Assembly: GCF_900582195.1 (NCBI RefSeq)
Contig: NZ_UTHA01000174.1
Span: forward strand, 38,615-102,614
Direction: 5' to 3'
Source of the DNA: Pseudomonas viridiflava
Lineage (GTDB): Bacteria > Pseudomonadota > Gammaproteobacteria > Pseudomonadales > Pseudomonadaceae
DNA: 64,000 nucleotides
Below the pieces are notes generated by a model. It was given only the letters and a program-made list of their open reading frames with translations. It made no database searches and was not told the origin of the DNA. Of this stretch, positions 7,638 through 18,100 are shown one piece after another. A program made the position numbers and the translations under genes. Positions within the stretch are counted from its first letter, which is position 1. The number at the start of each line of letters is the position of its first letter.

Positions 7638-8567
7638 TTACACCTTATCGAGCTTCTTCTCCTGCGCCGTCACCTGCTGGCACAACTCGATCATCTGCTC
7701 CCGCATCCAGCGATTCGCCGGATCCTGGTCGGTGCTTTCATGCCAATACAGATGCGTCTCCACCGGCGGCACATCATTCACCGGCAGATTAAACGCCTGC
7801 AACTCATGCCGACGGGCAAAGCGCTCTGGCACGGTCATGACCATGTCGGTCTGCTGCATCACCTGCGACGCCATCAAGTAATGCTGCGAACGCAGGGCAA
7901 TCTTGCGCTGAATACCCATTTTGCCCAGCGCCAGATCGACATAACCCAGACCACTGCGGCGGCTGGAAATATGGATATGGGTCAGCGACAGATAATCATC
8001 CAGCGAGAGCTTTTCCTTGCCCGCCATCGGATGCCCTTTGCGCATCGCGCAGACGTAGCGGTCTTCCATCAACTTGACGTGGCGCACTTGCGGATCGGTG
8101 TTGAGCGGTGCATCCACGGCGAAATCCAGACGCCCGGCGGCCAGCTCTTTAGTGGTCTCGCGGCGCTTGGACAAAAAACTTTCGATGATGACGGTCGGCG
8201 CCAGACGGCGCAGGCGTTGGAACAGCGGTGGCAGAATCACCGCTTCGGTGAGGTCGGTCATGCTGATGCGGTAAGTCTTGACCGCTTGAGCCGGGTTGAA
8301 AATGCGGCTTTCCTGAACCGACACGCGCAGCAACGACAAGGCGTTGCGCACCGGGCCGATGATGTTCTGCGCCATCGGTGTCGGCACCATGCCCTGAGCG
8401 GTACGCACAAAGAGCGGGTCGTTGAAGGTCTCGCGCAACCGCGCCAAGGCGTTCGACACCGCAGGCTGGGTGATGCCGACAATCTGCCCGGCGCGGGTCA
8501 GGTTGGCTTCGGTGTAGATCGCGTCGAAGACGATGAAAAGGTTGAGGTCGACCTTACTCAGATTCAT
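7638..8567 (-). CDS. LysR-family transcriptional regulator
   Basis: 309 aa, standard LysR length. The N-terminal HTH is clear (LTRAGQIVGITQPAVSNALA, about residues 23-42), followed by a linker helix and a periplasmic-binding-like effector domain (about 95-300). The DLNLFIVFDAIYTEANLTRA opening resembles the NodD/LeuO-like branch. It is divergent from the acyl-CoA dehydrogenase gene across 171 bases, so it is a good candidate to regulate that gene. The effector is unknown. Confidence 0.88.
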   Translation of the reverse strand: MNLSKVDLNLFIVFDAIYTEANLTRAGQIVGITQPAVSNALARLRETFNDPLFVRTAQGMVPTPMAQNIIGPVRNALSLLRVSVQESRIFNPAQAVKTYRISMTDLTEAVILPPLFQRLRRLAPTVIIESFLSKRRETTKELAAGRLDFAVDAPLNTDPQVRHVKLMEDRYVCAMRKGHPMAGKEKLSLDDYLSLTHIHISSRRSGLGYVDLALGKMGIQRKIALRSQHYLMASQVMQQTDMVMTVPERFARRHELQAFNLPVNDVPPVETHLYWHESTDQDPANRWMREQMIELCQQVTAQEKKLDKV

Positions 8568-8621
8568 AACGCGGCTTCTCTTGTTATTTAGGGCGGTGTT
8601 TTAGGGGCTGGCAATCAGCCG

Positions 8622-8637
8622 ATCATATATCGGTGAT
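8622..8637. promoter_or_regulatory. Candidate LysR box
   Basis: ATCATATATCGGTGAT, an ATCA-N8-TGAT dyad of the T-N11-A type in the divergent intergenic region. Short, so only tentative. Confidence 0.35.
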
Positions 8638-8738
8638 GAATGTTTATACACGCCGAGAATAGGCTAGGTAAATTATCAACGCTGTTCTAGCATCGATTGC
8701 ATGACTTGAACAACCTCTGCCCAAGAAGGTAATTGATC

Positions 8739-9968
8739 ATGGATTTCGCTTATTCGCCCAAGGTGCAAGAACTGCGTGAGCGCGTGACCGCGTTCATGGA
8801 CACTTACGTTTACCCGGCCGAAGCCGTGTTCGAGCGCCAGGTAGCCGAAGGCGATCGCTGGCAGCCGACGGCGATCATGGAAGAACTGAAAGCCAAGGCC
8901 AAGGCCGAAGGGCTGTGGAATCTGTTTCTGCCTGAGTCGGAACTCGGGGCCGGTCTGACCAACCTTGAATACGCGCCGCTGGCGGAAATCATGGGCCGCT
9001 CGCTGCTCGGCCCGGAGCCGTTCAACTGCTCGGCGCCAGACACCGGCAACATGGAAGTGCTGGTGCGCTACGCCAACGAAGAACAGAAACAGCGCTGGCT
9101 CGAACCGTTGCTGCGCGGCGAGATCCGCTCGGCGTTCGCCATGACCGAACCGGACGTGGCTTCGTCTGACGCGACCAACATGGCCGCCCGCGCCGTGCGT
9201 GATGGTGACGAGTGGGTCATCAACGGCAAAAAATGGTGGACTTCCGGCGCCTGCGATCCGCGCTGCAAGATCCTGATTTTCATGGGCCTGAGCGATCCCG
9301 ATGCCCCGCGTCATGCGCAGCACTCGATGATCCTCGTGCCGGTCGATACCCCGGGGGTGAAGATCGTCCGCCCGCTGCCGGTATTCGGTTACGACGACGC
9401 ACCGCATGGCCATGCCGAAGTGTTGTTCGACAACGTGCGCGTGCCGTACGAAAACGTCCTGCTCGGCGAAGGGCGCGGCTTCGAAATCGCTCAAGGTCGC
9501 CTTGGCCCAGGCCGGATTCACCACTGCATGCGCTCGATCGGCATGGCCGAGCGTGCCCTGGAATTGATGTGCAAACGTGCGGTAAGCCGCACCGCGTTCG
9601 GCAAACCGCTGGCGCGTCTGGGCGGCAACGTCGACAAGATCGCCGACTCGCGGATGGAAATCGACATGGCGCGCCTGCTGACGTTGAAAGCGGCGTACAT
9701 GATGGACACCGTCGGTAACAAAGTGGCGAAGAGCGAGATCGCGCAGATCAAAGTCGTCGCGCCGAACGTCGCGCTGCGCGTGATCGACCGAGCGATCCAG
9801 ATGCATGGCGGGGCAGGGGTGTCGAACGATTTCCCGCTGGCCTATATGTACGCGATGCAACGTACCTTGCGCCTAGCCGACGGCCCGGACGAAGTGCACC
9901 GCGCGGCGATCGGCAAGTTCGAAATCGGCAAGTATGTGCCGAAGGAAATGCTGCGTAGCGGTCATTAA
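8739..9968 (+). CDS. Acyl-CoA dehydrogenase (ACAD10/11-like)
   Basis: 409 aa. The FAD-dependent acyl-CoA dehydrogenase fold is supported by AFAMTEPDVASSDATNMAA in the middle domain and by IQMHGGAGVSNDFPLAYMYA and ADGPDEVHRAAIGKFE at the C-terminus. The aspartate in that last motif, where classical FadE enzymes differ, and the ASSDATN stretch point to the ACAD10/ACAD11-like subgroup. The ATG is chosen because GAAGGT lies eight bases ahead of it; a TTG two codons earlier is less likely. It probably starts beta-oxidation of an unusual or branched acyl-CoA. It stands alone, divergent from a LysR gene, and a REPIN follows the stop. Confidence 0.88.
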   Translation: MDFAYSPKVQELRERVTAFMDTYVYPAEAVFERQVAEGDRWQPTAIMEELKAKAKAEGLWNLFLPESELGAGLTNLEYAPLAEIMGRSLLGPEPFNCSAPDTGNMEVLVRYANEEQKQRWLEPLLRGEIRSAFAMTEPDVASSDATNMAARAVRDGDEWVINGKKWWTSGACDPRCKILIFMGLSDPDAPRHAQHSMILVPVDTPGVKIVRPLPVFGYDDAPHGHAEVLFDNVRVPYENVLLGEGRGFEIAQGRLGPGRIHHCMRSIGMAERALELMCKRAVSRTAFGKPLARLGGNVDKIADSRMEIDMARLLTLKAAYMMDTVGNKVAKSEIAQIKVVAPNVALRVIDRAIQMHGGAGVSNDFPLAYMYAMQRTLRLADGPDEVHRAAIGKFEIGKYVPKEMLRSGH

Positions 9969-9983
9969 GACCGCGTCGCCCCC

Positions 9984-10057
9984 TTCGCGAGCAAGCTCGC
10001 TCCCACAGGATTTGTGAACGCCACAGATCCAATGTGGGAGCGAGCTTGCTCGCGAAA
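9984..10057. repeat. REPIN
   Basis: Closely spaced inverted REP pair between the convergent acyl-CoA dehydrogenase and the OmpA-fusion gene. Confidence 0.9.
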
Positions 10058-10089
10058 GGGCCAGCCCATTCAGTACATAACCATCAGGT

Positions 10090-11424
10090 TCAATACACCC
10101 AAACCTCAACCCGCCGATTCTTGATTCGTCCCTCATCCGCATTGTTCGCCGCCACCGGCATCAACGCGCCAAAGCCGCGAACCTCACGCAACACCACGCC
10201 GTTTTTCACCAACTCACGCCGCACCGCCATCGCCCGCAGCTTCGAGAGCAGGTCCGCCCGTGCCGGGTCGTCCTTGGCATCACCAAAACCCACCAGTGTC
10301 ACCGCGCGCTCGGTCTTGTCATGGCGCTTTATATAGTCGAACACCCTCGCCAGATCCTGACGCGCCTTGTTGTCCAGCTTCGCGCTGCCTTCCTCAAAAC
10401 GGAAATTCACTGTAAGACGCTGGGCGTGACGGCTGAGGGATTGATAACCCTCGGGCATCAGCGCATTCGGTGCGACGCTCATGGCATGCACGGTCTGGCT
10501 GATAAAACCATTGGCCGCAACAATCGCCTGGCCCTGACGGCTTTGCGCAAACGTCACCAAGGCCTGTGCCCATGGATTATTGCTGTCGGGTGGCAGATAG
10601 AAGAACAAGCGCCGGGACAGCGGATAGTCCTCCGTGGCGATCAGGCTGTTCAGCGGCAGCATCGATTGCGACGCGCCATCGGCAATCGCCACGGCTTTGG
10701 CCTGACGCACGTAAGGTAAGCCGATGAAGCCGACGCCTTGCGGATCCGTGCTGACGGCATCGGACAATTGCTCGCTGGACTCAAACCTTTTCGCGTTGCT
10801 GCTCAGACTTTTCCCACGACGACTCAGGACCAACTCCTTAAACGTGTCGTACGTGCCGGACTGATCATCGCGCGCATATAAATGAATCGCACCGCCACGC
10901 CCACCGAGGTCTTCCCAGGTTTTCACCTCACCGGCGAAGATCCGCGCCAGTTGCTCGGTGTCGAGTTGTTGCAGTGGATTGTCAGGATGCAGAATGATCG
11001 CCAGGCCATCGATGGCGATGACTTGTTCAGCGGCGGGGCTTTTCAGATCACCGAGTGATTGCAGCGTTTGCAGCTCACTGTCCTTGATCTCGCGAGAGGA
11101 CGCGGCCAGATCGGCGCTGGCATTTTTCAACGCGGTGAAACCCGTGCTGGAACCGTGGGCGGCGACTTCAACGATCACGCGTTTGCCTTGAGCGGTCTGC
11201 CCAACGATGCGCAACTCGTTGGCGGTGTCCGGGGTTTCGCGGTGGATTTTCAGCAGACCCTGTTCTTGCAACAGGCCTTCGACCAGTGCCGGTCCAAGTT
11301 CGGCGCCGATGGTGTTGGAACCCTGGATGCGCAGCGCCGGGCCGTTTTCAGGCAGGGGCAGGGCGGCGGCAGAAACCGTCAGCCATGCACTCAAGAAAAA
11401 AACGCACAGAACACGCAGGGTCAT
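10090..11424 (-). CDS. Periplasmic phosphate-binding-like domain fused to an OmpA peptidoglycan-binding domain
   Basis: 444 aa. A signal peptide (about 1-21, MTLRVLCVFFLSAWLTVSAA) is followed by a PstS-type type-2 periplasmic-binding domain (about 28-320) that opens with LRIQGSNTIGAELGPALVEG and has DQSGTYDTFKELVLS. The C-terminal OmpA domain (about 330-444) ends GRIKNRRVEVWVY. The aspartate (VGFGD) and arginine (KLRAMAV) that contact peptidoglycan in OmpA domains appear kept, although the usual GHTD is GFGD. The protein is probably tethered to the cell wall and binds an anion in the periplasm; phosphate is inference. There are no pst permease genes nearby. A REPIN lies on each side of the gene. 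Confidence 0.85.
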   Translation of the reverse strand: MTLRVLCVFFLSAWLTVSAAALPLPENGPALRIQGSNTIGAELGPALVEGLLQEQGLLKIHRETPDTANELRIVGQTAQGKRVIVEVAAHGSSTGFTALKNASADLAASSREIKDSELQTLQSLGDLKSPAAEQVIAIDGLAIILHPDNPLQQLDTEQLARIFAGEVKTWEDLGGRGGAIHLYARDDQSGTYDTFKELVLSRRGKSLSSNAKRFESSEQLSDAVSTDPQGVGFIGLPYVRQAKAVAIADGASQSMLPLNSLIATEDYPLSRRLFFYLPPDSNNPWAQALVTFAQSRQGQAIVAANGFISQTVHAMSVAPNALMPEGYQSLSRHAQRLTVNFRFEEGSAKLDNKARQDLARVFDYIKRHDKTERAVTLVGFGDAKDDPARADLLSKLRAMAVRRELVKNGVVLREVRGFGALMPVAANNADEGRIKNRRVEVWVY

Positions 11425-11502
11425 GCCGGCACCGAATCAAGCCAAGGGGATTGCCGGGGAGATTAAGTCAGGCGCATGACCGAAAGATGACACCAATGAA
11501 AC

Positions 11503-11591
11503 TGTGGGAGCGAGCTTGCTCGCGAAAGCGGTGCATCAGAAACCTATCTGGTGACTGACACTCCGCATTCGCGAGCAAGCTCGCTCCCACA
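11503..11591. repeat. REPIN
   Basis: Canonical inverted REP pair between the start of the OmpA-fusion gene and the end of xthA. Confidence 0.92.
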
Positions 11592-11614
11592 GGGGATTTC
11601 AGGCGACTCGTAAA

Positions 11615-12427
11615 TCAGGCCAGTTCAAGCCAGATCGGCGCATGATCGGACGGTTTTTCCATCCCGCGCAATTCATAGTCCACGCCCGCAGCCTTCACCC
11701 GTGGCAACAAACCATGCGAGGCCAGAATCACATCAATGCGCAGCCCACGCTTCGGCTCATCCTCAAACCCACGGCTGCGGTAATCGAACCAGCTGAACAT
11801 GTCGGTCACGTCTGGGTTCAAGTGACGGTAGCTGTCGGTCAAACCCCAATTCTTCAGACGCGCCATCCACTCGCGCTCTTCCGGCAGGAAGCTGCATTTG
11901 CCGGTTTTCAGCCAGCGCTTCATGTTGTCCGGACCGATGCCGATGTCGCAGTCTTCCGGGGAAATATTCACATCGCCCATCACCACCAGTGGCTGTTCGT
12001 TGTGGAACTGGCTTTCCAGCAATGCCTGGAGATCACTGTAGAAACGCTGCTTGGCGGGAAACTTGGTTGGGTGATCGCGGCTTTCGCCCTGTGGGAAGTA
12101 GCCGTTCATGATCGTCACCGGCACGCCATTGGCGTCGGCGAACGTGCCCCAGATAAAGCGGCGCTGGGCGTCTTCTTCATCGGTGGCGAAACCTTTGTGA
12201 ATGGCGATCGGCTCCTGACGCGAAAGCATCGCCACGCCGTAATGGCCTTTCTGGCCGTGGAAGTACACGTGATAGCCGAGGGCGCGGACTTCTTCGAGCG
12301 GGAACTGGTCGTCATGGACCTTGGTTTCCTGCAGGCCGATGACGTCCGGCTGATGTTTTTCGATCAGCGCTGCCAGCTGATGCGGACGGGCGCGCAGTCC
12401 GTTGATGTTGAAGGAAACGATCTTCAT
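11615..12427 (-). CDS. xthA: Exodeoxyribonuclease III (AP endonuclease)
   Basis: 270 aa, close to E. coli XthA (268). Repairs abasic sites and 3' blocks in DNA. Catalytic motifs in order: FNINGLRAR, LQETKVHDDQFP (metal glutamate), GYFPQGESRDHPTKF, GDVNISPEDCDIG (Asp/Asn pair), GLRIDVILAS and the terminal SDHAPIWLEL (Asp/His). The ATG giving MKIVSFNING is chosen because this is the conserved N-terminus; an in-frame ATG 13 codons upstream would add an unrelated leader. Single gene, divergent from the GNAT gene. Confidence 0.97.
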   Translation of the reverse strand: MKIVSFNINGLRARPHQLAALIEKHQPDVIGLQETKVHDDQFPLEEVRALGYHVYFHGQKGHYGVAMLSRQEPIAIHKGFATDEEDAQRRFIWGTFADANGVPVTIMNGYFPQGESRDHPTKFPAKQRFYSDLQALLESQFHNEQPLVVMGDVNISPEDCDIGIGPDNMKRWLKTGKCSFLPEEREWMARLKNWGLTDSYRHLNPDVTDMFSWFDYRSRGFEDEPKRGLRIDVILASHGLLPRVKAAGVDYELRGMEKPSDHAPIWLELA

Positions 12428-12534
12428 GGTCGGCAGTCCTGGCAAAAGGGCGATGCTAGCTGACATGGGGGAGATGGGCCAGTGTGGGAGAAATCATTTT
12501 GGCCTGTGGGACATGTGTTGCCTGGACCGGCCTC

Positions 12535-12600
12535 TTCGCGAGCAAGCTCGCTCCCACAGGGGAACGCATTCCAAAATGTGGGAGCGAGCTTGCTCGCGAA
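12535..12600. repeat. REPIN (short spacer)
   Basis: Tail-to-tail REP pair with only a short spacer in the xthA/GNAT intergenic region. It is 125 bases ahead of the GNAT start and would be read through if upstream in-frame codons were used. Confidence 0.9.
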
Positions 12601-12724
12601 GGCGTCCGCCCAGTCGATGAAGATCCCGACTTGGTCTATACCTGTGGGGAACTGTGCCACCGCCAAAAGGTTCGTACCAACAAGAGCGCCGCCATTTGCA
12701 CGCGCCCCGGGGAGAATCACCGTC

Positions 12725-13375
12725 ATGCCTGAAACCCAGACCGCCATCGCCGACATTCATATGCTCGACCGCGGTTATTCCCGCGAAGCCCGATCGCTGC
12801 TCTATCAGGCCTATCGCCATGAGCCGACCTTCGGCTACCTGTTCGAAGCCGAACGTCCCGGCTATGAGCAACGAGTGCGGGCGACGGTGCGGGAACTGGT
12901 CAAACAACACTTTCTGCAGGACCTGCCCGCCATTGGCCTGCTGGTCAACGACCGCCTGATCGGCATCGCCCTGATCGCGCCACCGCAACGCCGTCTGGGC
13001 ATCACCGAAAGTTGGGCGTGGCGCCTGCGCATGGTGCTCAGCACCGGTTTTCGCTGCACCCGCCGCTATCTCGAATATCACGACGCCGTGGCGGCGTGCG
13101 TGCCCAGCGATTCCGTACACATGCTGCCGCTGCTGGGCATTCACCCGCAGTTCCAGGGCAAACACTTTGGCGAGCAACTGCTGACCGCCGTGCACAACTG
13201 GTGCGCAGTCGATGAAACCTCGCAAGGCGTGGTGCTCGACACCGGCAACCCGCGCTATCTGGAATTCTATAAAAGGCAGGGATACCAAGAGATCGGCGAA
13301 GTTGCTGTCGGGCCGGTGCGTGAACACGTATTTTTCCATGCCAATCCGCAGGTGTTACACACTGCAACAGCATGA
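12725..13375 (+). CDS. GNAT-family N-acetyltransferase
   Basis: 216 aa. The acetyl-CoA site motif of GNAT enzymes is seen as LLGIHPQFQGKHFGEQLL (about residues 135-152; R/Q-x-x-G-x-A type P-loop). It is followed by VVLDTGNPRYLEFYKRQGYQ, the usual conserved strand-helix near the C-terminus. The substrate is unknown. The ATG (MPETQTAIAD) is chosen because everything upstream in frame runs through a REPIN. It lies just before tamA in the same orientation but 66 bases away, so co-transcription is uncertain. Confidence 0.85.
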   Translation: MPETQTAIADIHMLDRGYSREARSLLYQAYRHEPTFGYLFEAERPGYEQRVRATVRELVKQHFLQDLPAIGLLVNDRLIGIALIAPPQRRLGITESWAWRLRMVLSTGFRCTRRYLEYHDAVAACVPSDSVHMLPLLGIHPQFQGKHFGEQLLTAVHNWCAVDETSQGVVLDTGNPRYLEFYKRQGYQEIGEVAVGPVREHVFFHANPQVLHTATA

Positions 13376-13441
13376 CAATCGAACTTCTTGGGAAATTTCC
13401 TGTTCTATCACGCTCCCAAGCCCGTGATAGCATCCGCGCCT

Positions 13442-15169
13442 ATGAAGTTTCCAGGAAGATTTACCAGTGGCGTGCTCCTGCTGTTAACCAGCTGCACGGC
13501 GCTGGCGCAAAGTGAATTGGATGTACGGATCAAACCGTCCAACGATGAACTCAAGGCCAATATAGAAGGCTATATCGGCAGCCTCGGCGATCGTGACGAA
13601 GAAGCCCTGCAGCGCTTCAGTCGCGGCGCCGAAGAGCAGGCGCGCAAAGCGGCCCAGGCGTTGGGCTACTACCAGCCGCAGATTGAAAGTGACGTCAAGG
13701 GCGGCGACAAGCCGCGCCTGGTGCTGAACATCGATCCCGGCGAGCCGATTCGCCTGCGCAATGTCACCATTCGTGTCGACGGCCCGGCGGCCTCCCTCAA
13801 ATCCTTTCGTGTCCCGAAAAGCGACGTGCTGAAATCCGGCGCGGTACTCAACCATGGGCGTTACGAAGACGCCAAAAGAATTATTCAGAATCAGGCTTCG
13901 CGCTTCGGTTTTTTCAGTGGCCACTTTACTAGCCAAAAACTCCTGGTCGACCCGCGCGCCGGGGTGGCCGACGTTGAATTGATCTACGAAAGCGGCCCGC
14001 GCTATGCGTTGGGCAAAGTCAAATTCGAAGGCGACACGCCATTCGACGAAGACCTGCTGCAACGCATGGTGCCGTTCAAGGAAGGCGAGCCGTATGACTC
14101 CGAGCTGATCGCCGAGCTGAACCGCGACCTGCAATCGAGCGGTTATTTCGAAGGCATACGCGTCGATGCCGCCCCGACGACGGCGAAAAATGACGTGATC
14201 CCGGTGGAGGTCAAACTCGACACGCGCAAACCACGGACCATGGGCCTGGGCCTGGGTTATTCGACCGACGTCGGCCCGCGCATCAAAGCCAACTGGACCC
14301 GCCACTGGGTTAACCCGCAAGGCGACAGCTATGGCTGGGAAGCCGAACTCTCGGCACCACGGCAAAACGTTGGGCTGTTCTACGACATCCCGCTCGACCC
14401 GCCACTGACAGACAAACTGCGCTGGGCCGGCGGTTATCAATTCGAAGACATCGACGGTTCCGACACGCTCAGCAAGCTGCTGACCTTCGGACCGGAATGG
14501 CACAGCAAGTTGCCGAGTGGCTGGCAAAGGGTGATCTCGCTGAAATGGCAGCGCGAAGAATATGAGCTGGGCGACGACTCGGGCCTGAGTACCTTGCTGA
14601 TGCCCGGCATCAGTTACTCGTATCTGAAAAGCGACAACCGCATCGACCCGCACAACGGCTATCGCCTGAGCTTCGAAAGCAAAGTGGCCAAGGAAGGCCT
14701 CGGTTCGGATAACAACCTTTTATATGGCACGGCGTTGGTCAAAGGTCTGACCACGGTGTTCGACAAGCACCGCTTCCTCGGTCGCGTGCAGGTCGGCGGC
14801 AGCGCCACCAACGGCTACAACTCGATTCCACCATCGCTGCGTTTCTTCGCCGGTGGCGATCAGAGCGTGCGCGGTTACGACTATCAGAGTCTGTCGCCGA
14901 AAAACTCCGACGGTGACCGGATCGGCGGCCGCTACATGGTCGCCGGCAGCGTTGAGTATCAATACTCGATCGCCGAGAAATGGCGCGTCGCGACTTTCGT
15001 CGACCAGGGCAACTCGTTCAACAAACTCGAACTGCCGAACCTCAAGACCGGGGTCGGTATTGGTGTGCGCTGGGTCTCGCCGGTGGGGCCGATCCGCCTC
15101 GACCTGGCCCACGCACTCGACGACGATGGCGGCATCCGGCTGCACTTTTCCATGGGGCCTGAGCTGTGA
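13442..15169 (+). CDS. tamA: Translocation and assembly module outer-membrane subunit TamA
   Basis: 575 aa, Omp85/BamA superfamily. It has a signal peptide (about 1-23, ending CTALAQ), three POTRA-type repeats (about 25-265), then a 16-strand barrel (about 270-575) with the Omp85 motif region GGDQSVRGYDYQSLSPK and a final strand ending RLHFSMGPEL. With TamB it helps insert autotransporters and other beta-barrels and moves lipids to the outer membrane. The start is the ATG MKFPGRF, which gives a proper signal peptide. The stop overlaps the GTG start of tamB, so the two are translationally coupled. Confidence 0.95.
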   Translation: MKFPGRFTSGVLLLLTSCTALAQSELDVRIKPSNDELKANIEGYIGSLGDRDEEALQRFSRGAEEQARKAAQALGYYQPQIESDVKGGDKPRLVLNIDPGEPIRLRNVTIRVDGPAASLKSFRVPKSDVLKSGAVLNHGRYEDAKRIIQNQASRFGFFSGHFTSQKLLVDPRAGVADVELIYESGPRYALGKVKFEGDTPFDEDLLQRMVPFKEGEPYDSELIAELNRDLQSSGYFEGIRVDAAPTTAKNDVIPVEVKLDTRKPRTMGLGLGYSTDVGPRIKANWTRHWVNPQGDSYGWEAELSAPRQNVGLFYDIPLDPPLTDKLRWAGGYQFEDIDGSDTLSKLLTFGPEWHSKLPSGWQRVISLKWQREEYELGDDSGLSTLLMPGISYSYLKSDNRIDPHNGYRLSFESKVAKEGLGSDNNLLYGTALVKGLTTVFDKHRFLGRVQVGGSATNGYNSIPPSLRFFAGGDQSVRGYDYQSLSPKNSDGDRIGGRYMVAGSVEYQYSIAEKWRVATFVDQGNSFNKLELPNLKTGVGIGVRWVSPVGPIRLDLAHALDDDGGIRLHFSMGPEL

Positions 15170-18100
15170 AGCGTGGTTTGAAAATTACGGCGCTGGCGTT
15201 GTTGGCGCTGGTGTTGTTGATTGTATTGAGTGTCACCGCCGTACTCGGCACGGCGGCCGGCAGCCGATGGGTGCTGGGCCTCGTACCGGGTCTGACAGTG
15301 GAGAATTTCCAGGGGCGTCTCGGCGGGCAGTGGAGCGCCGATCATCTGCTGTGGCAGCAGGGCAGCAGTCGCGTCGAGCTGAACCAGGCGATCTTCGCCT
15401 GGTCGCCGCTGTGCCTGACGCGCATGACCTTGTGTATTGAACAGCTCAAGGCTGATCAGGTCATTCTGCAATTCCCGCCGAGCGAAGAGACGACCGAGAG
15501 CGGCCCTATCAAACTGCCGGATCTGCAATTGCCGGTGGCCATCGAACTGGGCGACGTGCAGGTTGGCAGCCTGCTGTTCAATGGCAGCGAACAGCTCAAG
15601 GGCTTGCAACTGGCGGCGCACTGGACCGCTCAGGGCATGCAGATCGACAGCGTGAAATTGCAGCGCGACGACCTCAGCCTGAACCTGTCCGGCACACTCG
15701 CGCCGACCGGCAACTGGCCGCTGAACATTGCCGGTGACCTGACGTTGCCATCGCCGGGTCCCGGGCCGTGGGCGCTGGCGTTGAAGATCGATGGCGATCT
15801 GTTGAAAACCCTCAACCTGCACGCCGACAGCCGTGGCTACCTCGACGGCCAGTTGAGCGGCGAGCTGCAACCGCTGGTGGAAAATCTGCCTGCCAAGGTC
15901 CGCATCACTTCCGATGCGTTCAAGCCGAGCGCCGACCTGCCGGACACCCTGCAACTCAATCAACTGGTGCTGACCGGCGAAGGCGACCTGAAAAACGGCT
16001 ACCAGCTCAACGGCAACGCCACGCTGCCCGCCGACAAAGGCCCAGTGGCGCTGCTGCTCAAAGGCAAAGTCGACGCCAGCGGCGCGCAGATTGCCGGTCT
16101 CGACCTGACGGCCAACGACAAGCAAAGCCTGAAACTCACCGGCAGGGTCGACTGGAGCAAAGGCCTCAGCGCCCAAGCCAACATCAACTGGCAGGACTTT
16201 CCGTGGCATCGGCTTTACAACGAAATCGACGAGCCTGAGGTCGCTTTGCGTACCTTCACAGGCGAAGTCTCCTACACCGACGGGCAATACCTCGGTAACT
16301 TCGACGCCGCACTGGATGGTCCGGCCGGGGCGTTTACCCTGAGCAGTCCGTTCAGCGGCAGCCTTAAACAGATCGCTTTACCGCAACTGAAAATGCAAGC
16401 CGGGCAGGGCAAGGCTGAAGGGCACGTCAACGTGCAGTTCGCCGACGGCATTGCCTGGGACACGGCGCTGGATCTGTCGGCGCTGAACCCGGCTTATTGG
16501 GTTGCGGAATTGCCGGGCACTTTGGCCGGGCCGCTGAAGAGCAAGGGCGAAATGAAGAACGAACGCCTGAGCCTCACCGCTGATCTCGACTTGAAAGGCA
16601 AGCTGCGTGGGCAAACGGCGATCCTCCAGGCCAAAGCCGACGGCGCTGGCGAACAGTGGAATCTCAACGCCCTGCAAATCCGCCTCGGCGATAACAGCAT
16701 CAGCGGTAAAGGCAGCCTGCAACAGAAGCTCACCGGGCAGATCGATATCAAGCTGTCGCGTCTGGCCCAGCTCTGGCCGCAACTGCGCGGGCAGGTCAAC
16801 GGCCAGGTCAACGTCGCCGGTACGTTGAAAGCACCGCAGGGCAAGCTCGACCTGCAAGGTTCGCAACTGGCCTTCCAGGACAATCGCCTGCAAAGCCTCA
16901 ACCTCGACGCCACCCTCGACAGTGCGCAGCGGGCGAAAATCGATCTGAAAGGCAGCGGCATTCAGACCGGTGACACCAACCTCGGCGTTTTGACCGCCAG
17001 CGCTCAGGGCGATATCAAAAACCAGAAACTCAACCTCGACCTGATCGGGCCGAAGCTGAAACTCGCCCTTGGTCTGGACGGCAATCTGGACAAGGGCAAC
17101 TGGCGTGGGCGCCTGGCCAGCGGCGACATTCAGGCCGGTGGCCAAGACTGGAAACTGCAGAATCCAGCCAAACTGGAACGTCTGGCGGACGGCAAAATCA
17201 ACTTCGGCGCGCATTGCTGGATGTCCGGCACTGCCAGCCTGTGCGGTGAAGATCAGCGCCTGATGCCGGAGCCGAAACTGCGCTATCACCTCAAGCAGTT
17301 CCCGATCGAGAGCCTGGCGCAATGGTTGCCTAAAGACTTCGCCTGGAAGGGTAAGCTCAACGCCGATCTGCAACTGGACTTGCCGGCCAGCGGCCCGAAC
17401 GGCGTGGTCAGCATCGACGCCAGCGGCGGCACCTTGCGTATGCGAGAAAAAGATCAGTGGCTGGATTTCCCGTACCAGACCCTGAAACTCACCAGCAAAC
17501 TGACGCCGAAGCGCGTCGACACCGAACTGAATTTCGTCGGCGGCAAACTCGGCGAACTGATGGTGCAGGCGCAGCTCAATCCGTTGCCGAAAAACAAACC
17601 GCTGAGCGGCTCGTTCCGGCTCTCCGGGCTGGATCTTTCGGTGGCGCGGCCGTTTGTGCCGATGGTCGAAAAACTCACCGGGCGCCTCAACGGCAGCGGC
17701 ACGATTTCCGGTGGATTGCTCGCGCCGCTGGTCAACGGCACCGTGCAACTGAGCGACGGCGAAGTGTCCGGCGCCGAGTTGCCAATGGAGCTGCAGAACC
17801 TGCAACTCACCGCCCTGATTGCCGGCGAATCGGTACGCCTCGACGGCGGCTGGAAAAGCGGCAAGAGCGGGCAGGGCAGCCTGAACGGTAATGTCGCCTG
17901 GGGCCAGGCGCTGGTAGTCGATCTTGCGTTGAAAGGCACGCAGTTGCCGGTCACCGTCGAGCCCTATGCCAAGCTGGAAGTGGCGCCGGACCTGAAGATT
18001 TCCATGGCCGGCGACGAGCTGAAAATCGCCGGCAAAGTGCAGGTGCCCAAAGGTGAAATCACCGTGCGTGAGCTGCCGCCATCAACGGTCAAAGTCTCCG

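Noticed and set aside
12482..12724. Upstream in-frame start for the GNAT gene
   Set aside because: The added segment is read through a REPIN; the later ATG gives the natural family length.
13484..14653. A 389-codon open frame opposite tamA
   Set aside because: Shadow of tamA; no coherent protein signature.
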